Of a stretch of 64,000 bases of DNA, positions 45,519 through 53,995 are shown piece after piece. A program made the translations under genes and the position numbers. This stretch comes from Paenibacillus selenitireducens (GTDB lineage: Bacteria > Bacillota > Bacilli > Paenibacillales > Paenibacillaceae). The notes under the pieces are model-generated. The model was not told the DNA's origin. It did no database searches and saw only the letters and a list, made by a program, of their open reading frames with translations. Position 1 is the stretch's first letter; every line of letters starts with the position of its first letter. The stretch covers positions 62,027 to 126,026 of the forward strand of contig NZ_MSZX01000010.1 of assembly GCF_002021565.1 (NCBI RefSeq). The letters run 5' to 3'.

Positions 45519-46247
45519 ATGACAGACGATCGTTATTTGAAACGAACCATTGTCAAAGAAGAGGTACAAAGCTCCTATTTAAACGAAACTCGGAATTTAA
45601 GAGTATATCTTCCGCCGGGTTATCAAGAATGGCTAAGTTATCCAGTCGTCTACTGCCAAGACGGCGAAGACTTCTTCAATTTTGGACGTGTAGCGACACA
45701 TGCCAATCAAATCATCTTGGATGATGATATTGAACCCTTTATTATTGTTGGGGTTGAAGTGGATAAAAGAATACGCACCTCAGAGTATTCGCCTAGCGGT
45801 GAACGGCATGAGAACTATGTACAGTTTTTTGCTCATGAACTCATCCCTTATATAGAAGGTAAGTATCCCGTTCGCAATGATGCGGACTCTCGGATTCTTG
45901 CTGGCGACTCGCTTGGCGGAAGTGTCTCCCTGCATATTGCGCTCAGGTTCCCGAGTTTATTCAAGAAAGTTATTTCCCTTTCCGGTGCTTTCTATCCAGA
46001 CTCACAATCGATCATTGCTCTACAACCGGATTTATCTTGGCTAGAAATATGGATGCTGGTCGGCTTACAAGAGACGTCCTTTGAGACCGATCACGGTACG
46101 TTTGATTTCGTCGCGTATAACCGGGCAACGCGAGATCTATTTATTGAGAAGCATGCCAAGATCCAATACGACGAACGAGACGGCTATCATTTATGGGGAT
46201 TCTGGCAGCAGCACATCCCGGAAGCTCTGAAATACTTTTTACAATAA
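45519..46247 (+). CDS. Esterase-family alpha/beta hydrolase
   Basis: A 242-residue hydrolase of the esterase D/Fes type. LRVYLPPGYQEWLSYPVVYCQDGEDFF is the family opening; the nucleophile Ser is in the elbow GDSLGGSVSLHIA (about residue 129-133), the acidic residue probably in VGLQETSFETDHG, and the His in GYHLWGFW. No signal peptide, so it is cytoplasmic, unlike siderophore esterases of the outer surface. No siderophore genes are near. ATG start with AAAAGGTGA. Substrate unknown. Confidence 0.85.
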   Translation: MTDDRYLKRTIVKEEVQSSYLNETRNLRVYLPPGYQEWLSYPVVYCQDGEDFFNFGRVATHANQIILDDDIEPFIIVGVEVDKRIRTSEYSPSGERHENYVQFFAHELIPYIEGKYPVRNDADSRILAGDSLGGSVSLHIALRFPSLFKKVISLSGAFYPDSQSIIALQPDLSWLEIWMLVGLQETSFETDHGTFDFVAYNRATRDLFIEKHAKIQYDERDGYHLWGFWQQHIPEALKYFLQ

Positions 46248-46280
46248 AACGGTTACATGTGACACTACTATATCCAAAAC

Positions 46281-46316
46281 AAAAGCGACATTCCATGATG
46301 GATGTCGCTCCTTTTA
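46281..46316. terminator. Bidirectional intrinsic terminator
   Basis: AGCGACAT and ATGTCGCT with inner CCAT/ATGG pairing, preceded by A4 and followed by CCTTTTAT, between the convergent esterase and phosphatase genes. Confidence 0.8.
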
Positions 46317-46329
46317 TGTCTAAAAATGG

Positions 46330-46800
46330 CTATGCGCTGTGCTGGATCTGATCTAAGAGTCTCACACAACCCGTACTTACCAACCGATAGACCTCTTCAA
46401 AGTTCCCTGTGTAATAGGGATCCGGAACATTCTCTTCATTCTCCTCAGGAAGTAAATCCATAAATCGAATCATGTGCGAATGTTGTTGACTACCGGGGAT
46501 ATTCTTCACATCGCGCAGATTGTTGTTATCCATACATACGATGTAATCAAACCCATTAAAATCATGATCTGAAAATTGACGTGCCTTCATTCCCTCATAG
46601 GAAATCTGATAGGTGTCCAAGATCCCCCTTGTACCTTCATGAGGTTGTTTCCCAATATGCCAATCTCCCGTGCCTGCGGAATCGGTCATGATTTGTTGAT
46701 CTAATCCACGTTCATGAACCAAATGGCGGAATACCGCCTCGGCCATCGGCGAGCGACAGATATTTCCTAGACATACGAATAATACATGGATTTGCTTCAT
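46330..46800 (-). CDS. Low-molecular-weight protein-tyrosine phosphatase
   Basis: A 156-residue cytoplasmic phosphatase. The P-loop FVCLGNICRSPMAEAVF (Cys and Arg of CX5R) is at residues about 9-25 and the acid-base Asp lies in VPDPYYTG near residue 125. Length and both motifs match YfkJ/YwlE-like LMW-PTPs, some of which dephosphorylate protein arginine; which residue is used here cannot be told. It is 25 bases downstream of a UPF0126 gene on the same strand, with which it may be co-transcribed. Confidence 0.92.
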   Translation of the reverse strand: MKQIHVLFVCLGNICRSPMAEAVFRHLVHERGLDQQIMTDSAGTGDWHIGKQPHEGTRGILDTYQISYEGMKARQFSDHDFNGFDYIVCMDNNNLRDVKNIPGSQQHSHMIRFMDLLPEENEENVPDPYYTGNFEEVYRLVSTGCVRLLDQIQHSA

Positions 46801-46825
46801 CGCAAAACCCTCCTTTTGTTACGTG

Positions 46826-47443
46826 TTAGCCCATCTTCTGAATCGAACGACGAGGCAGCTTCCATTTATAATATACAGAGAACATACGTAAGACAATAAC
46901 AACAACGAATAAGGCCAGCATTTCAATATCTGTCGTTAACCATCCAAGCCCAATCAATAATCCGGCAAGCATGGCCCACACTGCATAAATCTCATCTCGC
47001 AGTACGAGTGGCTTTCGACCAGCCAATAAGTCCCGAATCATTCCGCCCCCGATCCCCGTAAGAACGGCAGCAACCATTACAACACTCACAGGATGATTCA
47101 TGTGTGTAGCATACAAGGCCCCTTGAATCGCGAAGGCAGATAAGCCGATCGCATCAAAGAATGCCTCAATCCGTTTCCAATGACGAATCCATTTAAGCGG
47201 TAAGACGAATGCAATAGCTGTCGCAACAATAGCAATTTTCAAAAATAAACCTTGACTCCATAAGGTGGTAACCGGCACGCCAATCAGCACATTACGAATG
47301 ACGCCCCCGCCAAACGCGGTTACTAAGCCAAGAACGAACACACCCAAGATGTCATACTTTTCTTCCATAGCGACTACCGCTCCGCTCATGGCAAAGGCTA
47401 TGGTGCCAATGATGCTGAAAAGTTCAAACACTTCCAAATCCAA
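46826..47443 (-). CDS. UPF0126 (YvgT-like) membrane protein, TRIC-type channel fold
   Basis: A 205-residue protein with about seven predicted helices in a duplicated three-helix pattern. AFAMSGAVVAMEEKYDILGVFVLG and the paired motifs FGGGVIRNVLIG and GIGGGMIRDLLAG are the UPF0126 signature; this family shares the fold of trimeric intracellular cation (TRIC) channels. The start at TTG 47443 has AAAGGATG eight bases ahead, favoured over an ATG seven codons upstream without a ribosome binding site. It may be a potassium or other cation channel. Confidence 0.87.
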   Translation of the reverse strand: MDLEVFELFSIIGTIAFAMSGAVVAMEEKYDILGVFVLGLVTAFGGGVIRNVLIGVPVTTLWSQGLFLKIAIVATAIAFVLPLKWIRHWKRIEAFFDAIGLSAFAIQGALYATHMNHPVSVVMVAAVLTGIGGGMIRDLLAGRKPLVLRDEIYAVWAMLAGLLIGLGWLTTDIEMLALFVVVIVLRMFSVYYKWKLPRRSIQKMG

Positions 47444-47617
47444 CGCTATGCATCCTTTCTCCATCTTGATGAATAAAATTCGTTTTTTTCATTTTATATG
47501 GATATTCGACAATTGCCAACACTTAATATTAGGGCGAAAACATTGCGAGATGGTTAGGAGATTGGTAAGCTATTGGCAAGACCCTATGGGATCGAATTGT
47601 AAATGTCGGAGGCTAGA

Positions 47618-48274
47618 ATGATGCAGCATACTAAAACAAAAGTTGTGATCTTTTCAGGTGGTCAGTTATCGGAGCAAGCTTTGAAATATATTCAACCCGA
47701 AGATTTCATTATTGGAGCTGATCGTGGAGCCGCGTTCTTAACGAAACATGGCATACATATGGATATTGCAGTTGGGGATTTTGATTCTGTTACAGAGGAA
47801 ATGAAAATAGACATTGCGATAAATTGCGATCGCTTTATTGACTGTGATCCCGTCTATAAGAATTTAACGGACACGGAGATGGCGTTTGAGATTGCACTTG
47901 AACAACAACCTGTCGAGATCATGATGCTGGGTGCCCTAGGAACTCGGTTTGATCATTCATTGTCCAATGTTCATCTTCTGCGGCGCACCTTAGAATTAGG
48001 GATTCAATGCACCCTCGCAGATGATCATAATGAAATATGTTTAATGGACGCTCGACAATCATTTACGGTGATGGATCACGGCTTTACATATGTCTCACTC
48101 TTGCCCCTATCCATGGAAGTGACCGGGGTTACCTTAGAAGGTTTCCAATACCCCCTTCACCAAGCAACTTTAACGTTAGGGAAGTCTCTGTCCGTCAGTA
48201 ATGAATTGGTTGGCGAAAAGGGAATCATTCATATCGCCGATGGCGTACTTCTTGTCATTCAATCGAAAGATTAG
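47618..48274 (+). CDS. thiN: Thiamine diphosphokinase
   Basis: A 218-residue enzyme that makes thiamine diphosphate from thiamine and ATP. VVIFSGGQ, IGADRGAAFLTKHGI and the metal-binding VGDFDSVTEE at the N-terminus, DTEMAFEIALE, and GALGTRFDHSLSNVHLL are the family's characteristic segments. The product is the cofactor for E1 of pyruvate dehydrogenase, encoded 3 kb away. ATG 47618 (or the adjacent ATG 47621) follows GGAGG. Not a known operon partner of its neighbours. It ends at a strong terminator. Confidence 0.92.
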   Translation: MMQHTKTKVVIFSGGQLSEQALKYIQPEDFIIGADRGAAFLTKHGIHMDIAVGDFDSVTEEMKIDIAINCDRFIDCDPVYKNLTDTEMAFEIALEQQPVEIMMLGALGTRFDHSLSNVHLLRRTLELGIQCTLADDHNEICLMDARQSFTVMDHGFTYVSLLPLSMEVTGVTLEGFQYPLHQATLTLGKSLSVSNELVGEKGIIHIADGVLLVIQSKD

Positions 48275-48285
48275 AATATAGTTGG

Positions 48286-48314
48286 AAAAGGCCGTCGAAT
48301 TTCGACGGCCTTTT
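48286..48314. terminator. Bidirectional intrinsic terminator
   Basis: AAAAGGCCGTCGAA and TTCGACGGCCTTTT form a 14-base perfect stem with a single-base loop centre, between thiN and the convergent secreted-protein gene. Confidence 0.9.
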
Positions 48315-48348
48315 CTCGTTTTGTGCAGCATCTCTTACACGTAAGATT

Positions 48349-49065
48349 TTATTTGGAATTCGACTGCTCATGTCGAGAATGGAACTCGCCATTCACGATT
48401 TTTGTAGCCACGTCCTTGATTTTGGTCTTTCGCTCATTATATTCGTTCTGTGTGATCTTTCCATCCTTCAAGGCTTGGTCAGCACGCGTGATCATCTGCG
48501 ATGCGAGGAGATCAATGACCTTCTGAACTTCTACCCCTTTTTGCTTCGCTAAATCAGCAAGTGTTGTTCCTTTCTTCAACTCAGATTTCAAATCCTCTTT
48601 GCTCATCCCAAGCAATTTCGCCGTCTCAGCAAAATCAAGCTTCATATGGCGTTTATGTCTACCATGATCTTGCAGTGTAGAATCCATGATGCGATCTACG
48701 TGTTCGACAAACTTGGCTTTGGCTTGATCTAATGATTCATTATTGGCTGCAATTAGCGTTGCCTTTAAATCAGCACGAGAGACGCCTTGTGCTTCGGCGA
48801 TTTGGGCCAGTGTCTTGCCTCCTTTTAGTTGTTCCCGCAGCGCTTTCTCATCCAGCTTCAACAATGTCTGCAATTTCGCGCTGAATATTTTCTTGGATGC
48901 ATGTCCATGATGAGCAGGACCGGGGAAGGCTTGCTTCTCAGTCTGACTCGTCGCTTCTAGGCTTTGTGTCGCAGTCATAGACTCGTCCGTAGCGGCTTGA
49001 GTATGCATTGGTATAGCAAATAACATCACAGCCATTGCTGCGAACCAAACAACATTTTTTTTCAT
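48349..49065 (-). CDS. Secreted helical protein with two repeated domains
   Basis: A 238-residue exported protein with a signal peptide ending near HTQA-A (residue 24). Two related segments are visible: LLKLDEKALREQLKGGKTL-AQIAEAQGVS (about residues 67-96) and LLGMSKEDLKSELKKGTTL-ADLAKQKGVE (about 146-175). Each has helix-turn-helix-like 'L-x-x-G-x-T-L-A-x-x-A' spacing and is followed by a charged helix. The C-terminal DGKITQNEYNERKTKIKD resembles the 'DGxIT' helix end of YckD/DUF2680-like proteins. Function unknown; it may bind wall polymers or regulate hydrolases. It has GGAGGAAT ahead of ATG 49065 and is divergent from an NlpC/P60 gene. Confidence 0.75.
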   Translation of the reverse strand: MKKNVVWFAAMAVMLFAIPMHTQAATDESMTATQSLEATSQTEKQAFPGPAHHGHASKKIFSAKLQTLLKLDEKALREQLKGGKTLAQIAEAQGVSRADLKATLIAANNESLDQAKAKFVEHVDRIMDSTLQDHGRHKRHMKLDFAETAKLLGMSKEDLKSELKKGTTLADLAKQKGVEVQKVIDLLASQMITRADQALKDGKITQNEYNERKTKIKDVATKIVNGEFHSRHEQSNSK

Positions 49066-49180
49066 TCCTTATTCCTCCTGAATATGTCATGCGATGGTGC
49101 TGCACATCTACACGTTCTATTCTTGTCATGGTTTCTGAATTTAACATAAATTTTTCCTGAAGATGAAATAAAAAAAACAT

Positions 49181-49198
49181 CATGACAGTTCTGTCATG
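49181..49198 (-). promoter_or_regulatory. Palindrome with T tract upstream of the secreted-repeat gene
   Basis: CATGACAG and CTGTCATG (two-base centre) form an eight-base perfect palindrome. On the minus strand it is followed by ATG and eight T residues, which looks like an intrinsic terminator, yet no minus-strand gene is upstream of it and the secreted-protein gene begins 115 bases downstream. It could be an attenuator, the end of a small RNA, or an operator. The remaining intergenic region (49066-49426) shows no other feature I can support. Confidence 0.5.
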
Positions 49199-49426
49199 TT
49201 TCATTCGCATCCTTAAACTCTTATCACGCAAGCATTCTAGCAAAAAAGTACGCAAAGAAAACGCTGTCAAGAAAAGAAAGATGAAAACTTTTTATCATTT
49301 TTTAATAATACGTCCGAATGCCTTGCGGCATCTGGTATGTAATAGGGATTAGTAAATTATAGGAGAGGTTTTGTCTGTTATACTCCTTGTGTGTCAAACA
49401 TAACTTCACGATAAACGGAGGTTCTT

Positions 49427-49945
49427 ATGAATAACAAAAAACACATCAAACAACTTATCGCTATCGGACTATGTGCGACATTTGGGTTAACAGGCGTACT
49501 TTTCGCAGATTCAAATCATCACCAAGCTTACGCAAACCCAAGCGCTCAAATCACTTCTTCTTCGAAAGCAGATCAAATTATCAAATCAGGCTCGCGTTTT
49601 ATGGGCGTTCCCTATACATTCGGTGCACGCAGCGGTGATACCAACACATTTGACTGCTCATCCTTTACGCAATATCTATTCAAACAGATTGGAATTGATT
49701 TACCGCGTTCATCCATTGAACAATCCCATGTGGGTCAAAAGGTATCTAAATCAGATCTTCAAGTCGGCGATCTCGTCTTCTTCTCTACAACCGATCGCAA
49801 CGGTCATGGGAACGTCAACCATGTTGCTATCTACGCAGGCAATGGGCGTATTCTTCATACGTACGGCAGTCCAGGTGTAACGTTTTCGGATTTAGATGCT
49901 CCGACATGGAAAGATGGTTATGTCGGTGCGCGACGTGTATTATAG
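49427..49945 (+). CDS. Secreted NlpC/P60 endopeptidase
   Basis: A 172-residue exported peptidase. The signal peptide ends near AYAN (residue 37). The NlpC/P60 domain (about residues 48-172) has the catalytic Cys in FDCSSF, His in NVNHVAIYAG and the third polar residue His in RILHTYGS. It would cleave gamma-D-Glu-meso-DAP bonds in peptidoglycan stems. No separate wall-binding domain, so it is a minimal enzyme. ATG with GGAGG. Its divergent partner is also secreted, which suggests a shared control region. Confidence 0.9.
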   Translation: MNNKKHIKQLIAIGLCATFGLTGVLFADSNHHQAYANPSAQITSSSKADQIIKSGSRFMGVPYTFGARSGDTNTFDCSSFTQYLFKQIGIDLPRSSIEQSHVGQKVSKSDLQVGDLVFFSTTDRNGHGNVNHVAIYAGNGRILHTYGSPGVTFSDLDAPTWKDGYVGARRVL

Positions 49946-49969
49946 CTTACCCACCTATCCATATAAATG

Positions 49970-50004
49970 ACCAAGAGCCTTTTGCGATCATGCAAAAGGC
50001 TCTT
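49970..50004. terminator. Bidirectional intrinsic terminator
   Basis: AAGAGCCTTTTGC and GCAAAAGGCTCTT, a 13-base perfect stem, followed by TTGATG. It lies between convergent genes. Confidence 0.88.
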
Positions 50005-50014
50005 TTGATGCGTA

Positions 50015-50758
50015 TTAATTCTCTTCTTGTTCCTCTTCGTTCATTTCAGTACTCTCTGGGTCGCGCAAGGAATATCCGATCCCACGAACCGTTTGAATCA
50101 TTTTATGTTTTCGGCCTTTATCAATTTTTTGACGCAAGTATCGAATAAAGACATCAATGACATTGGTATCTGCCATAAAATCATAGCCCCAGACATCATT
50201 TAAAATGTTTTCACGGGAGCATACTTTATTTTTATGGCTGGCAAGATAGCATAATAGATCAAATTCCTTGGGTGTCAGCTCCATCTGATCCTCCCCACGG
50301 GTTACTTTGCGGGATTCTGGATCAATATGTAAGTCTCCAACCGTAATGGGATGCTTTGATGGTTGTCGGTCCTGGATATGGCTGAATATGTTCAGCATAT
50401 TACGAACTCGGGCCAACAATTCACTCGTATTAAATGGTTTGGTTACATAGTCATTTGCACCGATTTCAAAGCTTTCCACAACGCTTTCCGTTCGGTCCAC
50501 AGCGGTCACGATAATAACGGGCACTTTCTTGCCTCGATCACGAAGGATCTTTAACAATTCAATACCGCTAATTTCAGGCAAACTTAAATCCAGCAGAATT
50601 AAATCCCACGTCTCTTCTAATGCCACTTTCAGCCCAATTTCTCCATCATGCACGGCCACAGCTTCATACGCATTTGATTCGAATAGCTGTTGAACCAATC
50701 TGGCGATATCCGTGTCATCCTCAATAATTAAAATCCGTTCTGGCACCTCAAATTCCAC
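50015..50758 (-). CDS. Orphan OmpR-family response regulator
   Basis: A 247-residue regulator. Receiver domain with EDDTD acidic pocket, phosphoacceptor Asp in LLDLSLPE, Thr in VTAVD and Lys in TKPFN; PhoB-type winged helix with ELTPKEFDLLCYLA and VIDVFIRYLRQKID. No histidine kinase is adjacent. After the DNA-binding domain a short acidic tail (EEEQEEN) ends the protein, which is unusual. GTG 50758 is the longest start; GTG 50746 (VPERILIIEDD) is equally plausible. Confidence 0.9.
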   Translation of the reverse strand: MEFEVPERILIIEDDTDIARLVQQLFESNAYEAVAVHDGEIGLKVALEETWDLILLDLSLPEISGIELLKILRDRGKKVPVIIVTAVDRTESVVESFEIGANDYVTKPFNTSELLARVRNMLNIFSHIQDRQPSKHPITVGDLHIDPESRKVTRGEDQMELTPKEFDLLCYLASHKNKVCSRENILNDVWGYDFMADTNVIDVFIRYLRQKIDKGRKHKMIQTVRGIGYSLRDPESTEMNEEEQEEN

Positions 50759-50821
50759 CCGTCAGTCCGTTATTATCTTGAATAGTGTGTCACAAGCCGA
50801 TAAAAACATGCATCAGAACAA

Positions 50822-50846
50822 CAAAAAACCGCTCGTCTCCGAGCGG
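50822..50846 (-). terminator. Intrinsic terminator after the ABC-F gene
   Basis: Minus strand: CCGCTCG and CGAGCGG with a GAGA loop and six T residues, just past the ABC-F stop. Confidence 0.88.
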
Positions 50847-50855
50847 TTATATGGA

Positions 50856-52409
50856 TTAGGCATTCTGCAGCGACCATTTTTCTACATCCCAAATTTTCGT
50901 GACCCAATCTTCATAGAAATCAGGTTCATGGGATACAAGTAAGATGGTACCTTTATATTCTTTCAGGGCGCGTTTAAGTTCTTCCTTTGCCACAACATCT
51001 AAATGGTTCGTAGGCTCGTCGAAAAGCAACCAATTGCTCTCATGCATCAAAAGCTTACATAAACGGACTTTGGCTTGCTCTCCCCCACTCAACATACGCA
51101 ATGGGCGTGTAATATGCTCATTTTTTAATCCGCAACGTGCAAGTGCAGCGCGAACTTCATGCTGATTCATATAGGAGAATTCATTCCATACATCATCTAT
51201 AGGTGTCATATTGGCAGATTTCACTTCTTGTTCGAAATAAGCAGGCTGCAAGTAATCCCCAAGATAGGTTTTTCCGCTAATCGGAAGGATTTTGCCTAGA
51301 ATGGTTTTCAGCAGCGTGGACTTACCTACCCCGTTGCAACCAACGATCGCAATTTTCTCCCCGCGTTCAATGGTCATCGACATTTTAGGCAGCAAAGCAT
51401 GTGAATATCCAATTTCAAAATCAGTACCTTCGAACACCGTACGACCGCTTGCCCGTGATTCTTTGAATTGAAAGGTTGGCTTGGATGCTTCTTCCGGACG
51501 ATCAATTCGCTCAATCCGATCCAATTGTTTCTCACGGCTCTTGGCACGACTGGATGTAGAATAACGGGCTTTATTACGCTGAATGAAATCCTCTTGTTTT
51601 TTGATATACTCCTGCTGCTTCTCATAGGCTTCGATGTGCTGATTCTTATTCATATCTGCCATGGTTAAGAACTTCTCGTAGTTTGCCGTATATCGCGTCA
51701 TTTTGGCAAATTCCAAATGATAAATGACATTTACGACTTGATTCATAAATTCGGTATCATGTGAGATCAAAATGAACGCATACGGATATTCCTTCAGATA
51801 GTTCGTCAACCATTGAATGTGTTCTACATCCAAATAGTTCGTAGGCTCGTCAATGAGCAATACCGTTGGTTTCTCCAACAATAACTTGGCTAATAGAACT
51901 TTGGTACGCTGACCTCCGCTTAACGACGCTACGTCACGATCGAGTCCAATGACATCTAGTCCAAGGCCATTCGCCATTTCCTCCACCTTAACATCCAGCA
52001 TGTAGTAATCTCCGATTTCCAACTGTTCCTGAATCTCACCCATCTGCTCCAGTAAGATATCCAGTTCATCGGGATTGGCATCTGCCATCTGATCCGTGAT
52101 GTTCATCATTTCCTTTTCCAATTCGAGCAAAGGCAAGAAAGCATCCTTCAAAACATCACGGATCGTTTTACCAGGCGTCAGCAATGTATGCTGATCTAAG
52201 TAGCCATATCGTACTTTCGGCATCCACTCCACTTTTCCTTGATCCTTAAGCTGCTTGCCCGTCAGGATATTCATAAGCGTAGATTTCCCAACACCGTTTG
52301 CGCCCACAAGACCAACATGCTCTCCTGCTAAAAGACGAAATGAAACATGCTTAAACAGCTGCCGTTCGCCAAAGTTATGGGACACATCTTCTACTGTTAA
52401 TAAACTCAT
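50856..52409 (-). CDS. ABC-F ATPase (YfmM-like)
   Basis: A 517-residue soluble protein with two ABC domains and no membrane helices. Domain 1: Walker A GANGVGKST, signature LSGGQRTK, Walker B VLLIDEPTNYLD. A linker with Arg/Lys-rich coiled coil (about residues 225-300; IKKQEDFIQRNKARYS) follows. Domain 2: GCNGVGKST, LSGGEQAK, LLFDEPTNHLD. ABC-F proteins bind the ribosomal E site to modulate translation or relieve antibiotic stalling. The length resembles B. subtilis YfmM (518 residues). ATG 52409 begins SLLTVEDVSHNFGE; ribosome binding site AAGGAG is 13 bases upstream, a long spacing. Resistance function cannot be inferred. Confidence 0.88.
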   Translation of the reverse strand: MSLLTVEDVSHNFGERQLFKHVSFRLLAGEHVGLVGANGVGKSTLMNILTGKQLKDQGKVEWMPKVRYGYLDQHTLLTPGKTIRDVLKDAFLPLLELEKEMMNITDQMADANPDELDILLEQMGEIQEQLEIGDYYMLDVKVEEMANGLGLDVIGLDRDVASLSGGQRTKVLLAKLLLEKPTVLLIDEPTNYLDVEHIQWLTNYLKEYPYAFILISHDTEFMNQVVNVIYHLEFAKMTRYTANYEKFLTMADMNKNQHIEAYEKQQEYIKKQEDFIQRNKARYSTSSRAKSREKQLDRIERIDRPEEASKPTFQFKESRASGRTVFEGTDFEIGYSHALLPKMSMTIERGEKIAIVGCNGVGKSTLLKTILGKILPISGKTYLGDYLQPAYFEQEVKSANMTPIDDVWNEFSYMNQHEVRAALARCGLKNEHITRPLRMLSGGEQAKVRLCKLLMHESNWLLFDEPTNHLDVVAKEELKRALKEYKGTILLVSHEPDFYEDWVTKIWDVEKWSLQNA

Positions 52410-52459
52410 ATTTAAATGAAAGCTCCTTATCCAAATCAGAATCAACGAATACTTCAAAA

Positions 52460-52478
52460 TTACAATTGTTAATTGTAA
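52460..52478. repeat. Perfect AT-rich palindrome between the Tad-like operon and the ABC-F gene
   Basis: TTACAATT-GTT-AATTGTAA. On the minus strand TTTTG follows, so it may be a weak terminator. It also resembles a stretched OhrR-type operator (TACAATT...AATTGTA), so an operator of the ABC-F gene is possible. Confidence 0.45.
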
Positions 52479-52482
52479 CAAA

Positions 52483-53460
52483 CTAGCGTTGACATGACAA
52501 TGGATAATACCCCTGCAGGGCTGCTTCTTTCTCTGAGAGGAAGGTTTCAATCGTAGGAAGCGTTGATGCACAGTCCCTTTCCCGGTAATAATATTTCACA
52601 CCGTTCGCTTGTATCCCTCGGTACGTAGATGCTTTCACTAATCTGGCTCCGCCTAAAGCATAATTGTTGTAATGCTGATCCCCTATTGGAATTCCTTGTA
52701 CAAAAGCAATGACCCCAACATCATCTATTGTATTGTTCCACGCTTCTTGACTGATTGTAGGCAATGTGAAGGTATACGTAATTCCCAGTTGCTTCGCATA
52801 TGTATTGTGTTTCTGTAAGTAATAACGCAGATCTTCCTGAATCAAATGTACGATCGACTGTCGACGCACTTGCTCAAACATCGCGTTAGGCTGCAATAAG
52901 GATATCGAAGTCGACTCTCCAATTTCACGTTGGAACCCTTTGACCCATGTCCTATTGATCTGATCGTAGGCAATAACATAATTATCCAGTGTAAACGCAA
53001 TGGTATTCCCTGCGTTATCCTGATAAGCATAAGGCTTTTTGATACTCCAGACATGGCGAATCTCAGTCTCACCCTGTTCGTTCTTGAACTCTTCATCCGC
53101 GTAGATATAATATCCGTCATATCCGATCATCGCAATGACAGGGATGTAAATATCAAGCAATGATTGCCCATTAGCGTCCTCAGTAACGTCAAAATTCGTA
53201 TACAATGTCCGATAAAAGCTTCTGATCCCTTCAACTCGATTCAGCTTTACACGCTTCAAGGAATCATATCGTGATTCCTGTGCTTGTTCTGAATTAAGAA
53301 TTAAAGACTGCGCTGCATCATCGACAGCCGCATGAATCGCTGCATCATATCGCATCTTCGTCGTGAGTACGTGCTTCTGATCCACAACTCTAAATTCATG
53401 TACCACAAAGAATGGAAATAGAATGAGCGCTGCTAGAATCGCAAGCTTAGTCATCTTCAT
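52483..53460 (-). CDS. Large pilin-like membrane-anchored protein (ninth gene of the Tad-like operon)
   Basis: A 325-residue protein with one N-terminal hydrophobic helix (about residues 5-22, LAILAALILFPFFVV) and an extracytoplasmic domain of about 300 residues. The N-terminus MKMTKLAILAALILF lacks a classical prepilin peptidase site with Glu at +5. Lone aromatic motifs such as GYDGYYIYAD and GVKYYYRERD are not known to me. Start at ATG 53460 overlaps the preceding gene by 14 bases. It is the last gene of the operon. By analogy with Tad systems it may be a minor (TadE/F-like) pseudopilin, but there is no direct sequence evidence. Confidence 0.6.
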   Translation of the reverse strand: MKMTKLAILAALILFPFFVVHEFRVVDQKHVLTTKMRYDAAIHAAVDDAAQSLILNSEQAQESRYDSLKRVKLNRVEGIRSFYRTLYTNFDVTEDANGQSLLDIYIPVIAMIGYDGYYIYADEEFKNEQGETEIRHVWSIKKPYAYQDNAGNTIAFTLDNYVIAYDQINRTWVKGFQREIGESTSISLLQPNAMFEQVRRQSIVHLIQEDLRYYLQKHNTYAKQLGITYTFTLPTISQEAWNNTIDDVGVIAFVQGIPIGDQHYNNYALGGARLVKASTYRGIQANGVKYYYRERDCASTLPTIETFLSEKEAALQGYYPLSCQR

Positions 53461-53995
53461 TACGTACCATCCCTCCATAGGGAATAAAGATACGGGTTGA
53501 AGAATCTTCTTGTTGGGTTAAAAACGAGTGAAACACACCTGCTTGCGTAGGATTCTTATTCTTGATCGTCACCTCAAACATATCTCCAATATGAAGTTCA
53601 TATCTGCGTTCAGACTGATCCATTGGAAGTGCATTGTCCGGGAATAAGATTTGCATGATCTGAGACTGGTACCATATCTCGTCATGCACCTCAATTCTGT
53701 TCTGGAAAGTACTTGCATTCGCTGGATCCTGATATACCGGCGTATAACGTTTACGTGCATGTTGCATGTCAATATCGTAGCTATTTCCTGTAGCACTTAG
53801 CCGCTCTTCGAATTCATTATACATCCGAGGCGTGATGTATCCTTTATCGCGCACACGATCAACAAAATCAGTCACAGACTGAAATGCAACCAGATATGAA
53901 ATCTCATCTTCTTGTTCAAACATGTGGGACAAAGGAAATAGATATAATAAACAAACTGCCATAAAAATAGCGAATACCTTCTCTAGTGCATTCAA
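53447..53995 (-). CDS. Pilin-like membrane-anchored protein (eighth gene of the Tad-like operon)
   Basis: A 182-residue protein with an N-terminal hydrophobic helix (FAIFMAVCLLYLFPL, residues about 8-22) followed by an extracytoplasmic region. The EQEDEISYLVAFQSVTDFVDRV helix then resembles an extended pilin helix. The C-terminal HSFLTQQEDSSTRIFIPYGG has beta character. The TTG start at 53995 has GGGGAG upstream and overlaps the previous gene by four bases. The family is unknown to me; its position and architecture suggest a minor pilin. Confidence 0.6.
   Translation of the reverse strand: MNALEKVFAIFMAVCLLYLFPLSHMFEQEDEISYLVAFQSVTDFVDRVRDKGYITPRMYNEFEERLSATGNSYDIDMQHARKRYTPVYQDPANASTFQNRIEVHDEIWYQSQIMQILFPDNALPMDQSERRYELHIGDMFEVTIKNKNPTQAGVFHSFLTQQEDSSTRIFIPYGGMVRNEDD

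Noticed and set aside
48938-49270. 110-residue minus-strand frame across the start of the secreted-repeat gene
   Set aside because: It overlaps the signal peptide region and the GGAGG site of the better gene, and contains no motif.
50856-52409. Antibiotic-resistance ABC-F protein
   Set aside because: The size and domain pattern fit a chromosomal YfmM-like housekeeping or stress ABC-F; resistance needs experimental proof.
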